Of a DNA stretch of 64,000 nt, positions 1 through 9,195 are shown one piece after another. The stretch covers positions 868,001-932,000 of the forward strand of contig NZ_JAUCZF010000001.1 of the NCBI RefSeq assembly GCF_030373245.1. Reading direction: 5' to 3'. Origin of the DNA: Hydrogenophaga sp. (lineage in GTDB: Bacteria > Pseudomonadota > Gammaproteobacteria > Burkholderiales > Burkholderiaceae_C). Every line of letters starts with the position of its first letter. Position 1 is the first letter of the stretch. Position numbers and translations under genes: made by a program. The notes below the pieces were generated by a model. It ran no database searches. It was not told the DNA's origin and saw only the letters and a list, made by a program, of their open reading frames with translations.

Positions 1-103
1 GCTGGGCGAGCACGGCAGTGGCCAGCAGGGCGGCGGCCAGGGCCACGGGCGTCTTGTGATTCACGGCGATCGGTCGCTGGTTCTGTGAAGCGAGGTGTTT
101 CAT
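1..103 (-). CDS. Exported protein, N-terminus only (runs off the window start)
   Basis: Only the first 34 codons are in the window. The start ATG (103-101) overlaps the TGA stop of the giant repeat gene in an ATGA arrangement, so the two are very probably translationally coupled and co-transcribed. The visible N-terminus has basic and polar residues, then a hydrophobic run (VALAAALLATAVLAQ) typical of a Sec signal peptide. The product is therefore probably exported to the periplasm or outer membrane. Its function cannot be read from so little sequence. An outer-membrane or OmpA-like partner of the giant protein is one possibility, offered only as a guess. Confidence 0.6.
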   Translation of the reverse strand, partial: MKHLASQNQRPIAVNHKTPVALAAALLATAVLAQ

Positions 104-3100
104 TGCACGGCCCTCCCCGAGGTCGAGGGCGGCAGGACGTTCTGGCGCGGCGCTGGCAGGATTTGCTGCAAAGGCAGCTCACCTCCCGGGCGGATGCGCT
201 GATCTCCTCCGTTTTCGGTTTCTGGCGCCTGAACACCTCCCTGCGCGCGGCGTGCCTTGACCTGATCGAGCACGTCCACCGAGCACGAGCCTTCAATGAA
301 GTCCGCGCGATGCAGCTCGCCGCCCTTCATGTCCACAAAGAGGCTGTTGCCATCGCCCGCGTTGCGGTTGCTGGAAGGCAGCATGCGTGCGCCCTTGGGC
401 AGCGTAGTGCGGTCGACTTTGAGCACATGGGTCTGCGACTTCAGGCCACACATGCTGTACTTGCCTTCGCTGTCGGTGATCACATACGAGCCATCGAGCA
501 TGACCAGGCGCACACCCGGGATGCCGATCTCGCGCGAGCCGCTGGCGTTGTTCTGCACATGGTTGCCATCGCAGTCTGTGTAGACCTTGCCGACGATGCA
601 GCCTTCGTTGCTGAACACGCCGCCCTGCACGGTGACCTTGAAGGCCGCCGTGTTGGATCGCACGCGGGTCCCGCCCGGACCATCGAAGACACCGGTGGCC
701 CGGTTGATGCCGTCACCTTGCTGCGAACCCACACCCAGGCGCACGAAGTAGCTGAGATCCTGGGTGCCGCTGGCTGCCAACGGCACCGGCAGGGAGAAGC
801 TCAGCGATCGGCCCGTGGCGCCGGCTGGGTCGGCCAGCGTGGCGGTTCCGAGTCGCGCCGTACCTGGGATGTAACGGAAGCCCGCGGGGAGGACGTCTTC
901 CACCACCACGTTGTTCAGCACCTGTGCCGTGGTGTTCCTCAGCCGGATGGTGTAGCGAATCGAGTCGCCTAGCTCGGCCACCGAACGATCGCCTACCTTG
1001 CTCACCAGGAGCGCACCCGTCGACAGCGGATCCAGCGGGATGTGGTTGTTGAACACGTTGCCTGGGTTGGCGAAGTTGAAGTCCAAGGCCAGGTAGTAGG
1101 TGGTGCCCGGTGTGCCATTGGTGCCCACGGGTGGCGCCTCTGCCTGCGGCTGCACATTGGTGTCGCCCGCCGGCACCGTCAAGGTGGCACTTGGCGTCGA
1201 CACGCCACCGAGCAAGGCGATGGGCGGAGCGTAGTTGGCGGGCGGCGTCACCTCCAGGGTGTACACGCCACTCGGTGGATTGTTCACAAACAGGAACTGG
1301 TAGATACCGGTGGCGGGGTCTGTCACGTAGACGTCCGAACCTCCCACCAGTTGAGTGGCCGGAACAAAGCCAGCGGGGCCCACCAGGCGAACCGTCGCTC
1401 CGCCCAGGGGTTGTCGCGTCACCGAGTCGTACACCACGCCACTGGGGTCAAGTGGCAGGTTTTGCTGGATCACGTTGTCGCCGTCGTACAGCGTGATGTC
1501 TTGAATCACGCCCGCAACAGGCAACACGGCCCCCGGAAGAACCGTGCCAAACAGCTGGTTGGTACCTGTCGAAGTGTTGTTGGCCTGTGTGAACGCAGAC
1601 TGGTTGAATGGCGTGCCCAGGATCACATTGCCTGATGGATCCCGGAAACGCAGCTGATAACCCGTACCCGGTTGTTGTGCAGCGATGACGTAACCACCCG
1701 TGCTGGTGGTGACCGCTGTGCCCACAACAACGGGAGCTCCACCCTGCAATTGCAGCAACTCCACCCGGTAACCAGCCAGGCCGTCGTCAGTAGCCGGCTC
1801 GAAGAACCGAGTGCGGTTTTTGTCAAAGAAGACCCGGCCGGAGATCGACGCCGTGGGCGCTGCAACAGCGGCTGTCTCGGTGTCGGTGTTGTTCGTCGAG
1901 TCGGTATCGGGCAGGCTGGAGCCCGTCACGTTGGCCGTCACCGTCGCCCCCGTGGTTGTCACCGGCACGCTGATGGGCGCGCTCAGGGTGCTCGCACCCG
2001 GGGCCAGCGTGACCGCTGTGAGGGTCGTGCTCACCCCGTTGACCACAACCACCGGCGTGAAGGTCACCGTGTTGGTTCCGTTGTTGCTCAGCGTCACCGT
2101 GGTGGTCACGGTCGTGCCCGGAACACCTGAGGGAATTGGGTTCACATCCACCGCCGGGTCGGCCACCAGCGGGTTCGTCGTCTCGGTGTCGGTGTTGTTC
2201 GCCGGGTTGCTGTCGGGCACGCTCGGCGCGGTCACGTTGGCCGTGACGGTGGCACCCGTGGGCGTCAGCGGCACGCTGATCGGCGCGCTCGGCGTGCTCT
2301 GCCCCGGCGCCAGCGTCACCGCCGTGAGGGTCGTGGTCACGCCGTTGACCGTCACCACCGGCGTGAAGGTCACCGTGGTGCTGCCGTTGTTGCTCAGCGT
2401 CACGGTGGTGGTCACCGTCGTGCCTGGGCTGCCTGAAGGAATCGGGTTCACATCCACACCCGGGTCGCTGAACAGCGGCGTGGTCTGGCCGCCGTTGCCC
2501 GCGTTGGCCGTGGCCGTGTTGTTCGCGGTGTTGCTCTCCGGCGTGGAAGTCGCCACCGTGCTGGTGCCCTCGAGCACCGCACCCACCGTGCTCGGCACGG
2601 TGGCGGTGAAGGTGCTCGTGACGCTTTGTCCTGGTGTGAGGTTGCCCACCGTGAAGGTGCGCACCTCGCCGCTGGAGAGCGTGACCGTGCCCACCGTGGC
2701 GCTGGCGGTGACACCCGCACCCACGCTGTTGGTGAACACCACGGTGCCGCTGACCACCGAGCCCGCAGGCGCGCTGGCCGGCAGATCAATCGCGGTCGTC
2801 ACATCCGCAAACAACGGGTTCGTCGTCTCGGTGTCGGTGTTGTTCGCCGGGTTGCTGTCGGGCACGCTCGGCGCGGTCACGTTGGCCGTGACGGTGGCAC
2901 CCGTGGGCGTCAGCGGCACGCTGATCGGCGCGCTCGGCGTGCTCTGCCCCGGCGCCAGCGTCACCGCCGTGAGGGTCGTGGTCACGCCGTTGACCGTCAC
3001 CACCGGCGTGAAGGTCACCGTGGTGCTGCCGTTGTTGCTCAGCGTCACGGTGGTGGTCACCGTCGTGCCTGGGCTGCCTGAAGGAATCGGGTTCACATCC

Positions 3101-6100
3101 ACACCCGGGTCGCTGAACAGCGGCGTGGTCTGGCCGCCGTTGCCCGCGTTGGCCGTGGCCGTGTTGTTCGCGGTGTTGCTCTCCGGCGTGGAAGTCGCCA
3201 CCGTGCTGGTGCCCTCGAGCACCGCACCCACCGTGCTCGGCACGGTGGCGGTGAAGGTGCTCGTGACGCTTTGTCCTGGTGTGAGGTTGCCCACCGTGAA
3301 GGTGCGCACCTCGCCGCTGGAGAGCGTGACCGTGCCCACCGTGGCGCTGGCGGTGACACCCGCACCCACGCTGTTGGTGAACACCACGGTGCCGCTGACC
3401 ACCGAGCCCGCAGGCGCGCTGGCCGGCAGATCAATCGCGGTCGTCACATCCGCAAACAACGGGTTCGTCGTCTCGGTGTCGGTGTTGTTCGCCGGGTTGC
3501 TGTCGGGCACGCTCGGCGCGGTCACGTTGGCCGTGACGGTGGCACCCGTGGGCGTCAGCGGCACGCTGATCGGCGCGCTCAGCGTGCTCTGCCCCGGCGC
3601 CAGCGTCACCGCCGTGAGGGTCGTGGTCACGCCGTTGACCGTCACCACCGGCGTGAAGGTCACCGTGGTGCTGCCGTTGTTGCTCAGCGTCACGGTGGTG
3701 GTCACCGTCGTGCCTGGGCTGCCTGAAGGAATCGGGTTCACATCCACACCCGGGTCGCTGAACAGCGGCGTGGTCTGGCCGCCGTTGCCCGCGTTGGCCG
3801 TGGCCGTGTTGTTCGCGGTGTTGCTCTCCGGCGTGGAAGTCGCCACCGTGCTGGTGCCCTCGAGCACCGCACCCACCGTGCTCGGCACGGTGGCGGTGAA
3901 GGTGCTCGTGACGCTTTGTCCTGGTGTGAGGTTGCCCACCGTGAAGGTGCGCACCTCGCCGCTGGAGAGCGTGACCGTGCCCACCGTGGCGCTGGCGGTG
4001 ACACCCGCACCCACGCTGTTGGTGAACACCACGGTGCCGCTGACCACCGAGCCCGCAGGCGCGCTGGCCGGCAGATCAATCGCGGTCGTCACATCCGCAA
4101 ACAACGGGTTCGTCGTCTCGGTGTCGGTGTTGTTCGCCGGGTTGCTGTCGGGCACGCTCGGCGCGGTCACGTTGGCCGTGACGGTGGCACCCGTGGGCGT
4201 CAGCGGCACGCTGATCGGCGCGCTCGGCGTGCTCTGCCCCGGCGCCAGCGTCACCGCCGTGAGGGTCGTGGTCACGCCGTTGACCGTCACCACCGGCGTG
4301 AAGGTCACCGTGGTGCTGCCGTTGTTGCTCAGCGTCACGGTGGTGGTCACCGTCGTGCCTGGGCTGCCTGAAGGAATCGGGTTCACATCCACACCCGGGT
4401 CGCTGAACAGCGGCGTGGTCTGGCCGCCGTTGCCCGCGTTGGCCGTGGCCGTGTTGTTCGCGGTGTTGCTCTCCGGCGTGGAAGTCGCCACCGTGCTGGT
4501 GCCCTCGAGCACCGCACCCACCGTGCTCGGCACGGTGGCGGTGAAGGTGCTCGTGACGCTTTGTCCTGGTGTGAGGTTGCCCACCGTGAAGGTGCGCACC
4601 TCGCCGCTGGAGAGCGTGACCGTGCCCACCGTGGCGCTGGCGGTGACACCCGCACCCACGCTGTTGGTGAACACCACGGTGCCGCTGACCACCGAGCCCG
4701 CAGGCGCGCTGGCCGGCAGATCAATCGCGGTCGTCACATCCGCAAACAACGGGTTCGTCGTCTCGGTGTCGGTGTTGTTCGCCGGGTTGCTGTCGGGCAC
4801 GCTCGGCGCGGTCACGTTGGCCGTGACGGTGGCACCCGTGGGCGTCAGCGGCACGCTGATCGGCGCGCTCAGCGTGCTCTGCCCCGGCGCCAGCGTCACC
4901 GCCGTGAGGGTCGTGGTCACGCCGTTGACCGTCACCACCGGCGTGAAGGTCACCGTGGTGCTGCCGTTGTTGCTCAGCGTCACGGTGGTGGTCACCGTCG
5001 TGCCTGGGCTGCCTGAAGGAATCGGGTTCACATCCACACCCGGGTCGCTGAACAGCGGCGTGGTCTGGCCGCCGTTGCCCGCGTTGGCCGTGGCCGTGTT
5101 GTTCGCGGTGTTGCTCTCCGGCGTGGAAGTCGCCACCGTGCTGGTGCCCTCGAGCACCGCACCCACCGTGCTCGGCACGGTGGCGGTGAAGGTGCTCGTG
5201 ACGCTTTGTCCTGGTGTGAGGTTGCCCACCGTGAAGGTGCGCACCTCGCCGCTGGAGAGCGTGACCGTGCCCACCGTGGCGCTGGCGGTGACACCCGCAC
5301 CCACGCTGTTGGTGAACACCACGGTGCCGCTGACCACCGAGCCCGCAGGCGCGCTGGCCGGCAGATCAATCGCGGTCGTCACATCCGCAAACAACGGGTT
5401 CGTCGTCTCGGTGTCGGTGTTGTTCGCCGGGTTGCTGTCGGGCACGCTCGGCGCGGTCACGTTGGCCGTGACGGTGGCACCCGTGGGCGTCAGCGGCACG
5501 CTGATCGGCGCGCTCGGCGTGCTCTGCCCCGGCGCCAGCGTCACCGCCGTGAGGGTCGTGGTCACGCCGTTGACCGTCACCACCGGCGTGAAGGTCACCG
5601 TGGTGCTGCCGTTGTTGCTCAGCGTCACGGTGGTGGTCACCGTCGTGCCTGGGCTGCCTGAAGGAATCGGGTTCACATCCACACCCGGGTCGCTGAACAG
5701 CGGCGTGGTCTGGCCGCCGTTGCCCGCGTTGGCCGTGGCCGTGTTGTTCGCGGTGTTGCTCTCCGGCGTGGAAGTCGCCACCGTGCTGGTGCCCTCGAGC
5801 ACCGCACCCACCGTGCTCGGCACGGTGGCGGTGAAGGTGCTCGTGACGCTTTGTCCTGGTGTGAGGTTGCCCACCGTGAAGGTGCGCACCTCGCCGCTGG
5901 AGAGCGTGACCGTGCCCACCGTGGCGCTGGCGGTGACACCCGCACCCACGCTGTTGGTGAACACCACGGTGCCGCTGACCACCGAGCCCGCAGGCGCGCT
6001 GGCCGGCAGATCAATCGCGGTCGTCACATCCGCAAACAACGGGTTCGTCGTCTCGGTGTCGGTGTTGTTCGCCGGGTTGCTGTCGGGCACGCTCGGCGCG

Positions 6101-9100
6101 GTCACGTTGGCCGTGACGGTGGCACCCGTGGGCGTCAGCGGCACGCTGATCGGCGCGCTCGGCGTGCTCTGCCCCGGCGCCAGCGTCACCGCCGTGAGGG
6201 TCGTGGTCACGCCGTTGACCGTCACCACCGGCGTGAAGGTCACCGTGGTGCTGCCGTTGTTGCTCAGCGTCACGGTGGTGGTCACCGTCGTGCCTGGGCT
6301 GCCCGAGGGAATCGGGTTCACATCCACACCCGGGTCGCTGAACAGCACCGTCAGGCTGTCGGTGCCGCTGTTGTTGGCCGTGTTGCTCTCGGGCGTGGCT
6401 GTCGCCACCGTGCTGGTGGCCGTCAGCGCTGCCGTGCCGGTGCTCGTTGGCACCGTGGTGGTGAACACCTGGGTGCTGCTGGCGCCTGGCGCCAGGTTGC
6501 CCACCGTGAAGGTGCGAATATCGCCGTTGGACAGCGTGACCGTGCCCACTGTGGCGCTGGCCGTGGTGGCCGTGCCGCCGCTGGCAATGTTGCTGAAGGT
6601 CGCCGTGACCGTGATCACGCTGCCCGCAGGCGCGCTGGCCGGCAGGTTCACCGTCGTCGTGACGTCGGCAAACAGCGGGTTCGCCGTCTCGGTGTCGGTG
6701 TTGTTCGCCGGGTTGCTGTCGGGCACGCTCGGCGCGGTCACGTTGGCCGTGACGGTGGCACCCGTGGGCGTCAGCGGAACGCTGATCGGCGCACTGGTCT
6801 GTGTCTGCCCCGGCGCCAGCGTCACCGCCGTGAGGGTCGTGGTCACGCCGTTGACCGTCACCACCGGCGTGAAGGTCACCGTGGTGCTGCCGTTGTTGCT
6901 CAGCGTCACGGTGGTGGTCACCGTCGTGCCTGGGCTGCCTGAAGGAATCGGGTTCACATCCACACCCGGGTCGCTGAACAGCACCGTCAGGCTGTCGGTG
7001 CCGCTGTTGTTGGCCGTGTTGCTCTCGGGCGTGGCTGTCGCCACCGTGCTGGTGGCCGTCAGCGCTGCCGTGCCGGTGCTCGTTGGCACCGTGGTGGTGA
7101 ACACCTGGGTGCTGCTGGCGCCTGGCGCCAGGTTGCCCACCGTGAAGGTGCGAATATCGCCGTTGGACAGCGTGACCGTGCCCACTGTGGCGCTGGCCGT
7201 GGTGGCCGTGCCGCCGCTGGCAATGTTGCTGAAGGTCGCCGTGACCGTGATCACGCTGCCCGCAGGCGCGCTGGCCGGCAGGTTCACCGTCGTCGTGACG
7301 TCGGCAAACAGCGGGTTCGCCGTCTCGGTGTCGGTGTTGTTCGCCGGGTTGCTGTCGGGCACGCTCGGCGCGGTCACGTTGGCCGTGACGGTGGCACCCG
7401 TGGGCGTCAGCGGAACGCTGATCGGCGCACTGGTCTGTGTCTGCCCCGGCGCCAGCGTCACCGCCGTGAGGGTCGTGGTCACGCCGTTGACCGTCACCAC
7501 CGGCGTGAAGGTCACCGTGGTGCTGCCGTTGTTGCTCAGCGTCACGGTGGTGGTCACCGTCGTGCCTGGGCTGCCTGAAGGAATCGGGTTCACATCCACA
7601 CCCGGGTCGCTGAACAGCACCGTCAGGCTGTCGGTGCCGCTGTTGTTGGCCGTGTTGCTCTCGGGCGTGGCTGTCGCCACCGTGCTGGTGGCCGTCAGCG
7701 CTGCCGTGCCGGTGCTCGTTGGCACCGTGGTGGTGAACACCTGGGTGCTGCTGGCGCCTGGCGCCAGGTTGCCCACCGTGAAGGTGCGAACGTCGCCGTT
7801 GGACAGCGTGACCGTGCCCACTGTGGCGCTGGCCGTGGTGGCCGTGCCGCCGCTGGCAATGTTGCTGAAGGTCGCCGTGACCGTGATCACGCTGCCCGCA
7901 GGCGCGCTGGCCGGCAGGTTCACCGTCGTCGTGACGTCGGCAAACAGCGGGTTCGCCGTCTCGGTGTCGGTGTTGTTCGCCGGGTTGCTGTCGGGCACGC
8001 TCGGCGCGGTCACGTTGGCCGTGACGGTGGCACCCGTGGGCGTCAGCGGAACGCTGATCGGCGCACTGGTCTGTGTCTGCCCCGGCGCCAGCGTCACCGC
8101 CGTGAGGGTCGTGGTCACGCCGTTGACCGTCACCACCGGCGTGAAGGTCACCGTGGTGCTGCCGTTGTTGCTCAGCGTCACGGTGGTGGTCACCGTCGTG
8201 CCTGGGCTGCCTGAAGGAATCGGGTTCACATCCACACCCGGGTCGCTGAACAGCACCGTCAGGCTGTCGGTGCCGCTGTTGTTGGCCGTGTTGCTCTCGG
8301 GCGTGGCTGTCGCCACCGTGCTGGTGGCCGTCAGCGCTGCCGTGCCGGTGCTCGTTGGCACCGTGGTGGTGAACACCTGGGTGCTGCTGGCGCCTGGCGC
8401 CAGGTTGCCCACCGTGAAGGTGCGAACGTCGCCGTTGGACAGCGTGACCGTGCCCACTGTGGCGCTGGCCGTGGTGGCCGTGCCGCCGCTGGCAATGTTG
8501 CTGAAGGTCGCCGTGACCGTGATCACGCTGCCCGCAGGCGCGCTGGCCGGCAGGTTCACCGTCGTCGTGACGTCGGCAGCCAGGCCTGCACCCGTCTGGG
8601 TGCCCGTGTTGTTGCCGGGCACGGGATCAATGGTTCCCGGTGGCGGCGACACGGAGGCCGTGTTGGTGTACGCGCCAATGCTGTTGACCACTGCACGAAT
8701 CACGACGGTGGTCGTCCCACCCACAGGAACGGTGGTCGTTCCGCTGACCGCGTTGCCGACCACCGTGGCGGTGACCGAACCCGAGAGGCTCTGTACGGCA
8801 ACCGCCGTGAACTGCGAAGGCACTGCGTCCGCAAACGTGGCACTGACGGCCGGGCTGGGGCCCGCGTTGGTGATCTGGAGTGTGAAAGTAACGGTCTGCC
8901 CAACGGCCGCGCTTGGCGAGACACTGGTCTTGACCAGTCTCAGGTCGGCACTCGGCGTGACCGCATCGGTGTCCTGAGCAGAACAGACACCTGCCGTGCA
9001 AGAGGTCGAAGGGTTGGTGTTGACTACGCTAGGGGGAGGCGCAATCGAGGCCACATTGCTGACGGACGTCTGGGCCTGCACGCCAGCAGAAAACAACATC

Positions 9101-9195
9101 AACACAGCCGCGAAAGCTGCCGCCGTGGTTTGCCGCAACTTGTCCGTTTTCAGCGCAGATGAGAGTTTGGAAAGGGCGGATGTCGCCAACGACAT
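100..9195 (-). CDS. Giant secreted DUF11 / SdrD_B-type repeat protein (about 3031 aa)
   Basis: The chosen start is the ATG at 9195, which puts a classic Sec signal at the N-terminus (hydrophobic core AAAFAAVLMLFSAG, likely cleavage after VQA near residue 41). An ATG-less extension to 9255 looks unneeded. Order of parts: a DUF11-like domain (from about residue 80, SADLRLVKTS...); ten long tandem repeats (about residues 207-2344), each with two Ig-like beta modules, one beginning DPGVDVNPIPSG and one beginning ADVTT; a degenerate half repeat; two SdrD_B/CnaB-like modules (SISGRVFFDKN...); a second DUF11 module (LLVSKVGDRSV...); a final SdrD_B module (GKVYTDCDGN...); and a polar C-terminal tail. 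Ser, Thr, Val and Ala dominate and Cys is nearly absent in the repeats. Such proteins are known surface stalks or adhesins. No LPXTG anchor is present, as expected for a Gram-negative. The role in adhesion is inferred. The number of repeats depends on correct assembly. Confidence 0.9.
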   Translation of the reverse strand: MSLATSALSKLSSALKTDKLRQTTAAAFAAVLMLFSAGVQAQTSVSNVASIAPPPSVVNTNPSTSCTAGVCSAQDTDAVTPSADLRLVKTSVSPSAAVGQTVTFTLQITNAGPSPAVSATFADAVPSQFTAVAVQSLSGSVTATVVGNAVSGTTTVPVGGTTTVVIRAVVNSIGAYTNTASVSPPPGTIDPVPGNNTGTQTGAGLAADVTTTVNLPASAPAGSVITVTATFSNIASGGTATTASATVGTVTLSNGDVRTFTVGNLAPGASSTQVFTTTVPTSTGTAALTATSTVATATPESNTANNSGTDSLTVLFSDPGVDVNPIPSGSPGTTVTTTVTLSNNGSTTVTFTPVVTVNGVTTTLTAVTLAPGQTQTSAPISVPLTPTGATVTANVTAPSVPDSNPANNTDTETANPLFADVTTTVNLPASAPAGSVITVTATFSNIASGGTATTASATVGTVTLSNGDVRTFTVGNLAPGASSTQVFTTTVPTSTGTAALTATSTVATATPESNTANNSGTDSLTVLFSDPGVDVNPIPSGSPGTTVTTTVTLSNNGSTTVTFTPVVTVNGVTTTLTAVTLAPGQTQTSAPISVPLTPTGATVTANVTAPSVPDSNPANNTDTETANPLFADVTTTVNLPASAPAGSVITVTATFSNIASGGTATTASATVGTVTLSNGDIRTFTVGNLAPGASSTQVFTTTVPTSTGTAALTATSTVATATPESNTANNSGTDSLTVLFSDPGVDVNPIPSGSPGTTVTTTVTLSNNGSTTVTFTPVVTVNGVTTTLTAVTLAPGQTQTSAPISVPLTPTGATVTANVTAPSVPDSNPANNTDTETANPLFADVTTTVNLPASAPAGSVITVTATFSNIASGGTATTASATVGTVTLSNGDIRTFTVGNLAPGASSTQVFTTTVPTSTGTAALTATSTVATATPESNTANNSGTDSLTVLFSDPGVDVNPIPSGSPGTTVTTTVTLSNNGSTTVTFTPVVTVNGVTTTLTAVTLAPGQSTPSAPISVPLTPTGATVTANVTAPSVPDSNPANNTDTETTNPLFADVTTAIDLPASAPAGSVVSGTVVFTNSVGAGVTASATVGTVTLSSGEVRTFTVGNLTPGQSVTSTFTATVPSTVGAVLEGTSTVATSTPESNTANNTATANAGNGGQTTPLFSDPGVDVNPIPSGSPGTTVTTTVTLSNNGSTTVTFTPVVTVNGVTTTLTAVTLAPGQSTPSAPISVPLTPTGATVTANVTAPSVPDSNPANNTDTETTNPLFADVTTAIDLPASAPAGSVVSGTVVFTNSVGAGVTASATVGTVTLSSGEVRTFTVGNLTPGQSVTSTFTATVPSTVGAVLEGTSTVATSTPESNTANNTATANAGNGGQTTPLFSDPGVDVNPIPSGSPGTTVTTTVTLSNNGSTTVTFTPVVTVNGVTTTLTAVTLAPGQSTLSAPISVPLTPTGATVTANVTAPSVPDSNPANNTDTETTNPLFADVTTAIDLPASAPAGSVVSGTVVFTNSVGAGVTASATVGTVTLSSGEVRTFTVGNLTPGQSVTSTFTATVPSTVGAVLEGTSTVATSTPESNTANNTATANAGNGGQTTPLFSDPGVDVNPIPSGSPGTTVTTTVTLSNNGSTTVTFTPVVTVNGVTTTLTAVTLAPGQSTPSAPISVPLTPTGATVTANVTAPSVPDSNPANNTDTETTNPLFADVTTAIDLPASAPAGSVVSGTVVFTNSVGAGVTASATVGTVTLSSGEVRTFTVGNLTPGQSVTSTFTATVPSTVGAVLEGTSTVATSTPESNTANNTATANAGNGGQTTPLFSDPGVDVNPIPSGSPGTTVTTTVTLSNNGSTTVTFTPVVTVNGVTTTLTAVTLAPGQSTLSAPISVPLTPTGATVTANVTAPSVPDSNPANNTDTETTNPLFADVTTAIDLPASAPAGSVVSGTVVFTNSVGAGVTASATVGTVTLSSGEVRTFTVGNLTPGQSVTSTFTATVPSTVGAVLEGTSTVATSTPESNTANNTATANAGNGGQTTPLFSDPGVDVNPIPSGSPGTTVTTTVTLSNNGSTTVTFTPVVTVNGVTTTLTAVTLAPGQSTPSAPISVPLTPTGATVTANVTAPSVPDSNPANNTDTETTNPLFADVTTAIDLPASAPAGSVVSGTVVFTNSVGAGVTASATVGTVTLSSGEVRTFTVGNLTPGQSVTSTFTATVPSTVGAVLEGTSTVATSTPESNTANNTATANAGNGGQTTPLFSDPGVDVNPIPSGSPGTTVTTTVTLSNNGSTTVTFTPVVTVNGVTTTLTAVTLAPGQSTPSAPISVPLTPTGATVTANVTAPSVPDSNPANNTDTETTNPLVADPAVDVNPIPSGVPGTTVTTTVTLSNNGTNTVTFTPVVVVNGVSTTLTAVTLAPGASTLSAPISVPVTTTGATVTANVTGSSLPDTDSTNNTDTETAAVAAPTASISGRVFFDKNRTRFFEPATDDGLAGYRVELLQLQGGAPVVVGTAVTTSTGGYVIAAQQPGTGYQLRFRDPSGNVILGTPFNQSAFTQANNTSTGTNQLFGTVLPGAVLPVAGVIQDITLYDGDNVIQQNLPLDPSGVVYDSVTRQPLGGATVRLVGPAGFVPATQLVGGSDVYVTDPATGIYQFLFVNNPPSGVYTLEVTPPANYAPPIALLGGVSTPSATLTVPAGDTNVQPQAEAPPVGTNGTPGTTYYLALDFNFANPGNVFNNHIPLDPLSTGALLVSKVGDRSVAELGDSIRYTIRLRNTTAQVLNNVVVEDVLPAGFRYIPGTARLGTATLADPAGATGRSLSFSLPVPLAASGTQDLSYFVRLGVGSQQGDGINRATGVFDGPGGTRVRSNTAAFKVTVQGGVFSNEGCIVGKVYTDCDGNHVQNNASGSREIGIPGVRLVMLDGSYVITDSEGKYSMCGLKSQTHVLKVDRTTLPKGARMLPSSNRNAGDGNSLFVDMKGGELHRADFIEGSCSVDVLDQVKARRAQGGVQAPETENGGDQRIRPGGELPLQQILPAPRQNVLPPSTSGRAVQ
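2164..6033. repeat. Type B tandem repeat, six 645-bp units inside the giant gene
   Basis: Six units of 645 bp (215 codons) follow the type A block, with landmarks such as the GAT-CAATCGCGG site recurring every 645 bp. Only rare differences are visible. One diagnostic base alternates between units and gives QSTPSAP or QSTLSAP in the order P, L, P, L, P, P in the protein direction. This alternation suggests that a two-unit block of 1290 bp was copied. A diverged half copy follows at about 1870-2163. Boundaries are approximate. Confidence 0.9.
6034..8577. repeat. Type A tandem repeat, four 636-bp units inside the giant gene
   Basis: Recurring landmarks (for example the start of the string aacagcaccg) fall at 6341, 6977, 7613 and 8249, exactly 636 bp apart, so each unit is 212 codons and keeps the frame. 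The DNA is almost identical between units, not just the protein. Counting in protein order, units 1-2 encode NGDVRTF and units 3-4 encode NGDIRTF. The fourth unit ends with the variant typical of the type B block (QSTPSAP, TETTNP), a recombination joint. Boundaries are approximate because the start of a unit is arbitrary. Confidence 0.9.

Noticed and set aside
85..972. 295-codon plus-strand frame opposite the end of the giant gene
   Set aside because: It is the antisense shadow of a gene with signal peptide and recognised domains; it has no family of its own and no ribosome site.
2448..6942. Series of 113- and 151/363-codon frames repeating every 645 bp on both strands
   Set aside because: They recur only because the DNA repeats; Arg-rich translations without any family are out-of-frame shadows.
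2164..8577. CRISPR array as the source of the regular repeats
   Set aside because: Units are 636-645 bp, coding and contiguous with no spacers; they are tandem protein repeats.
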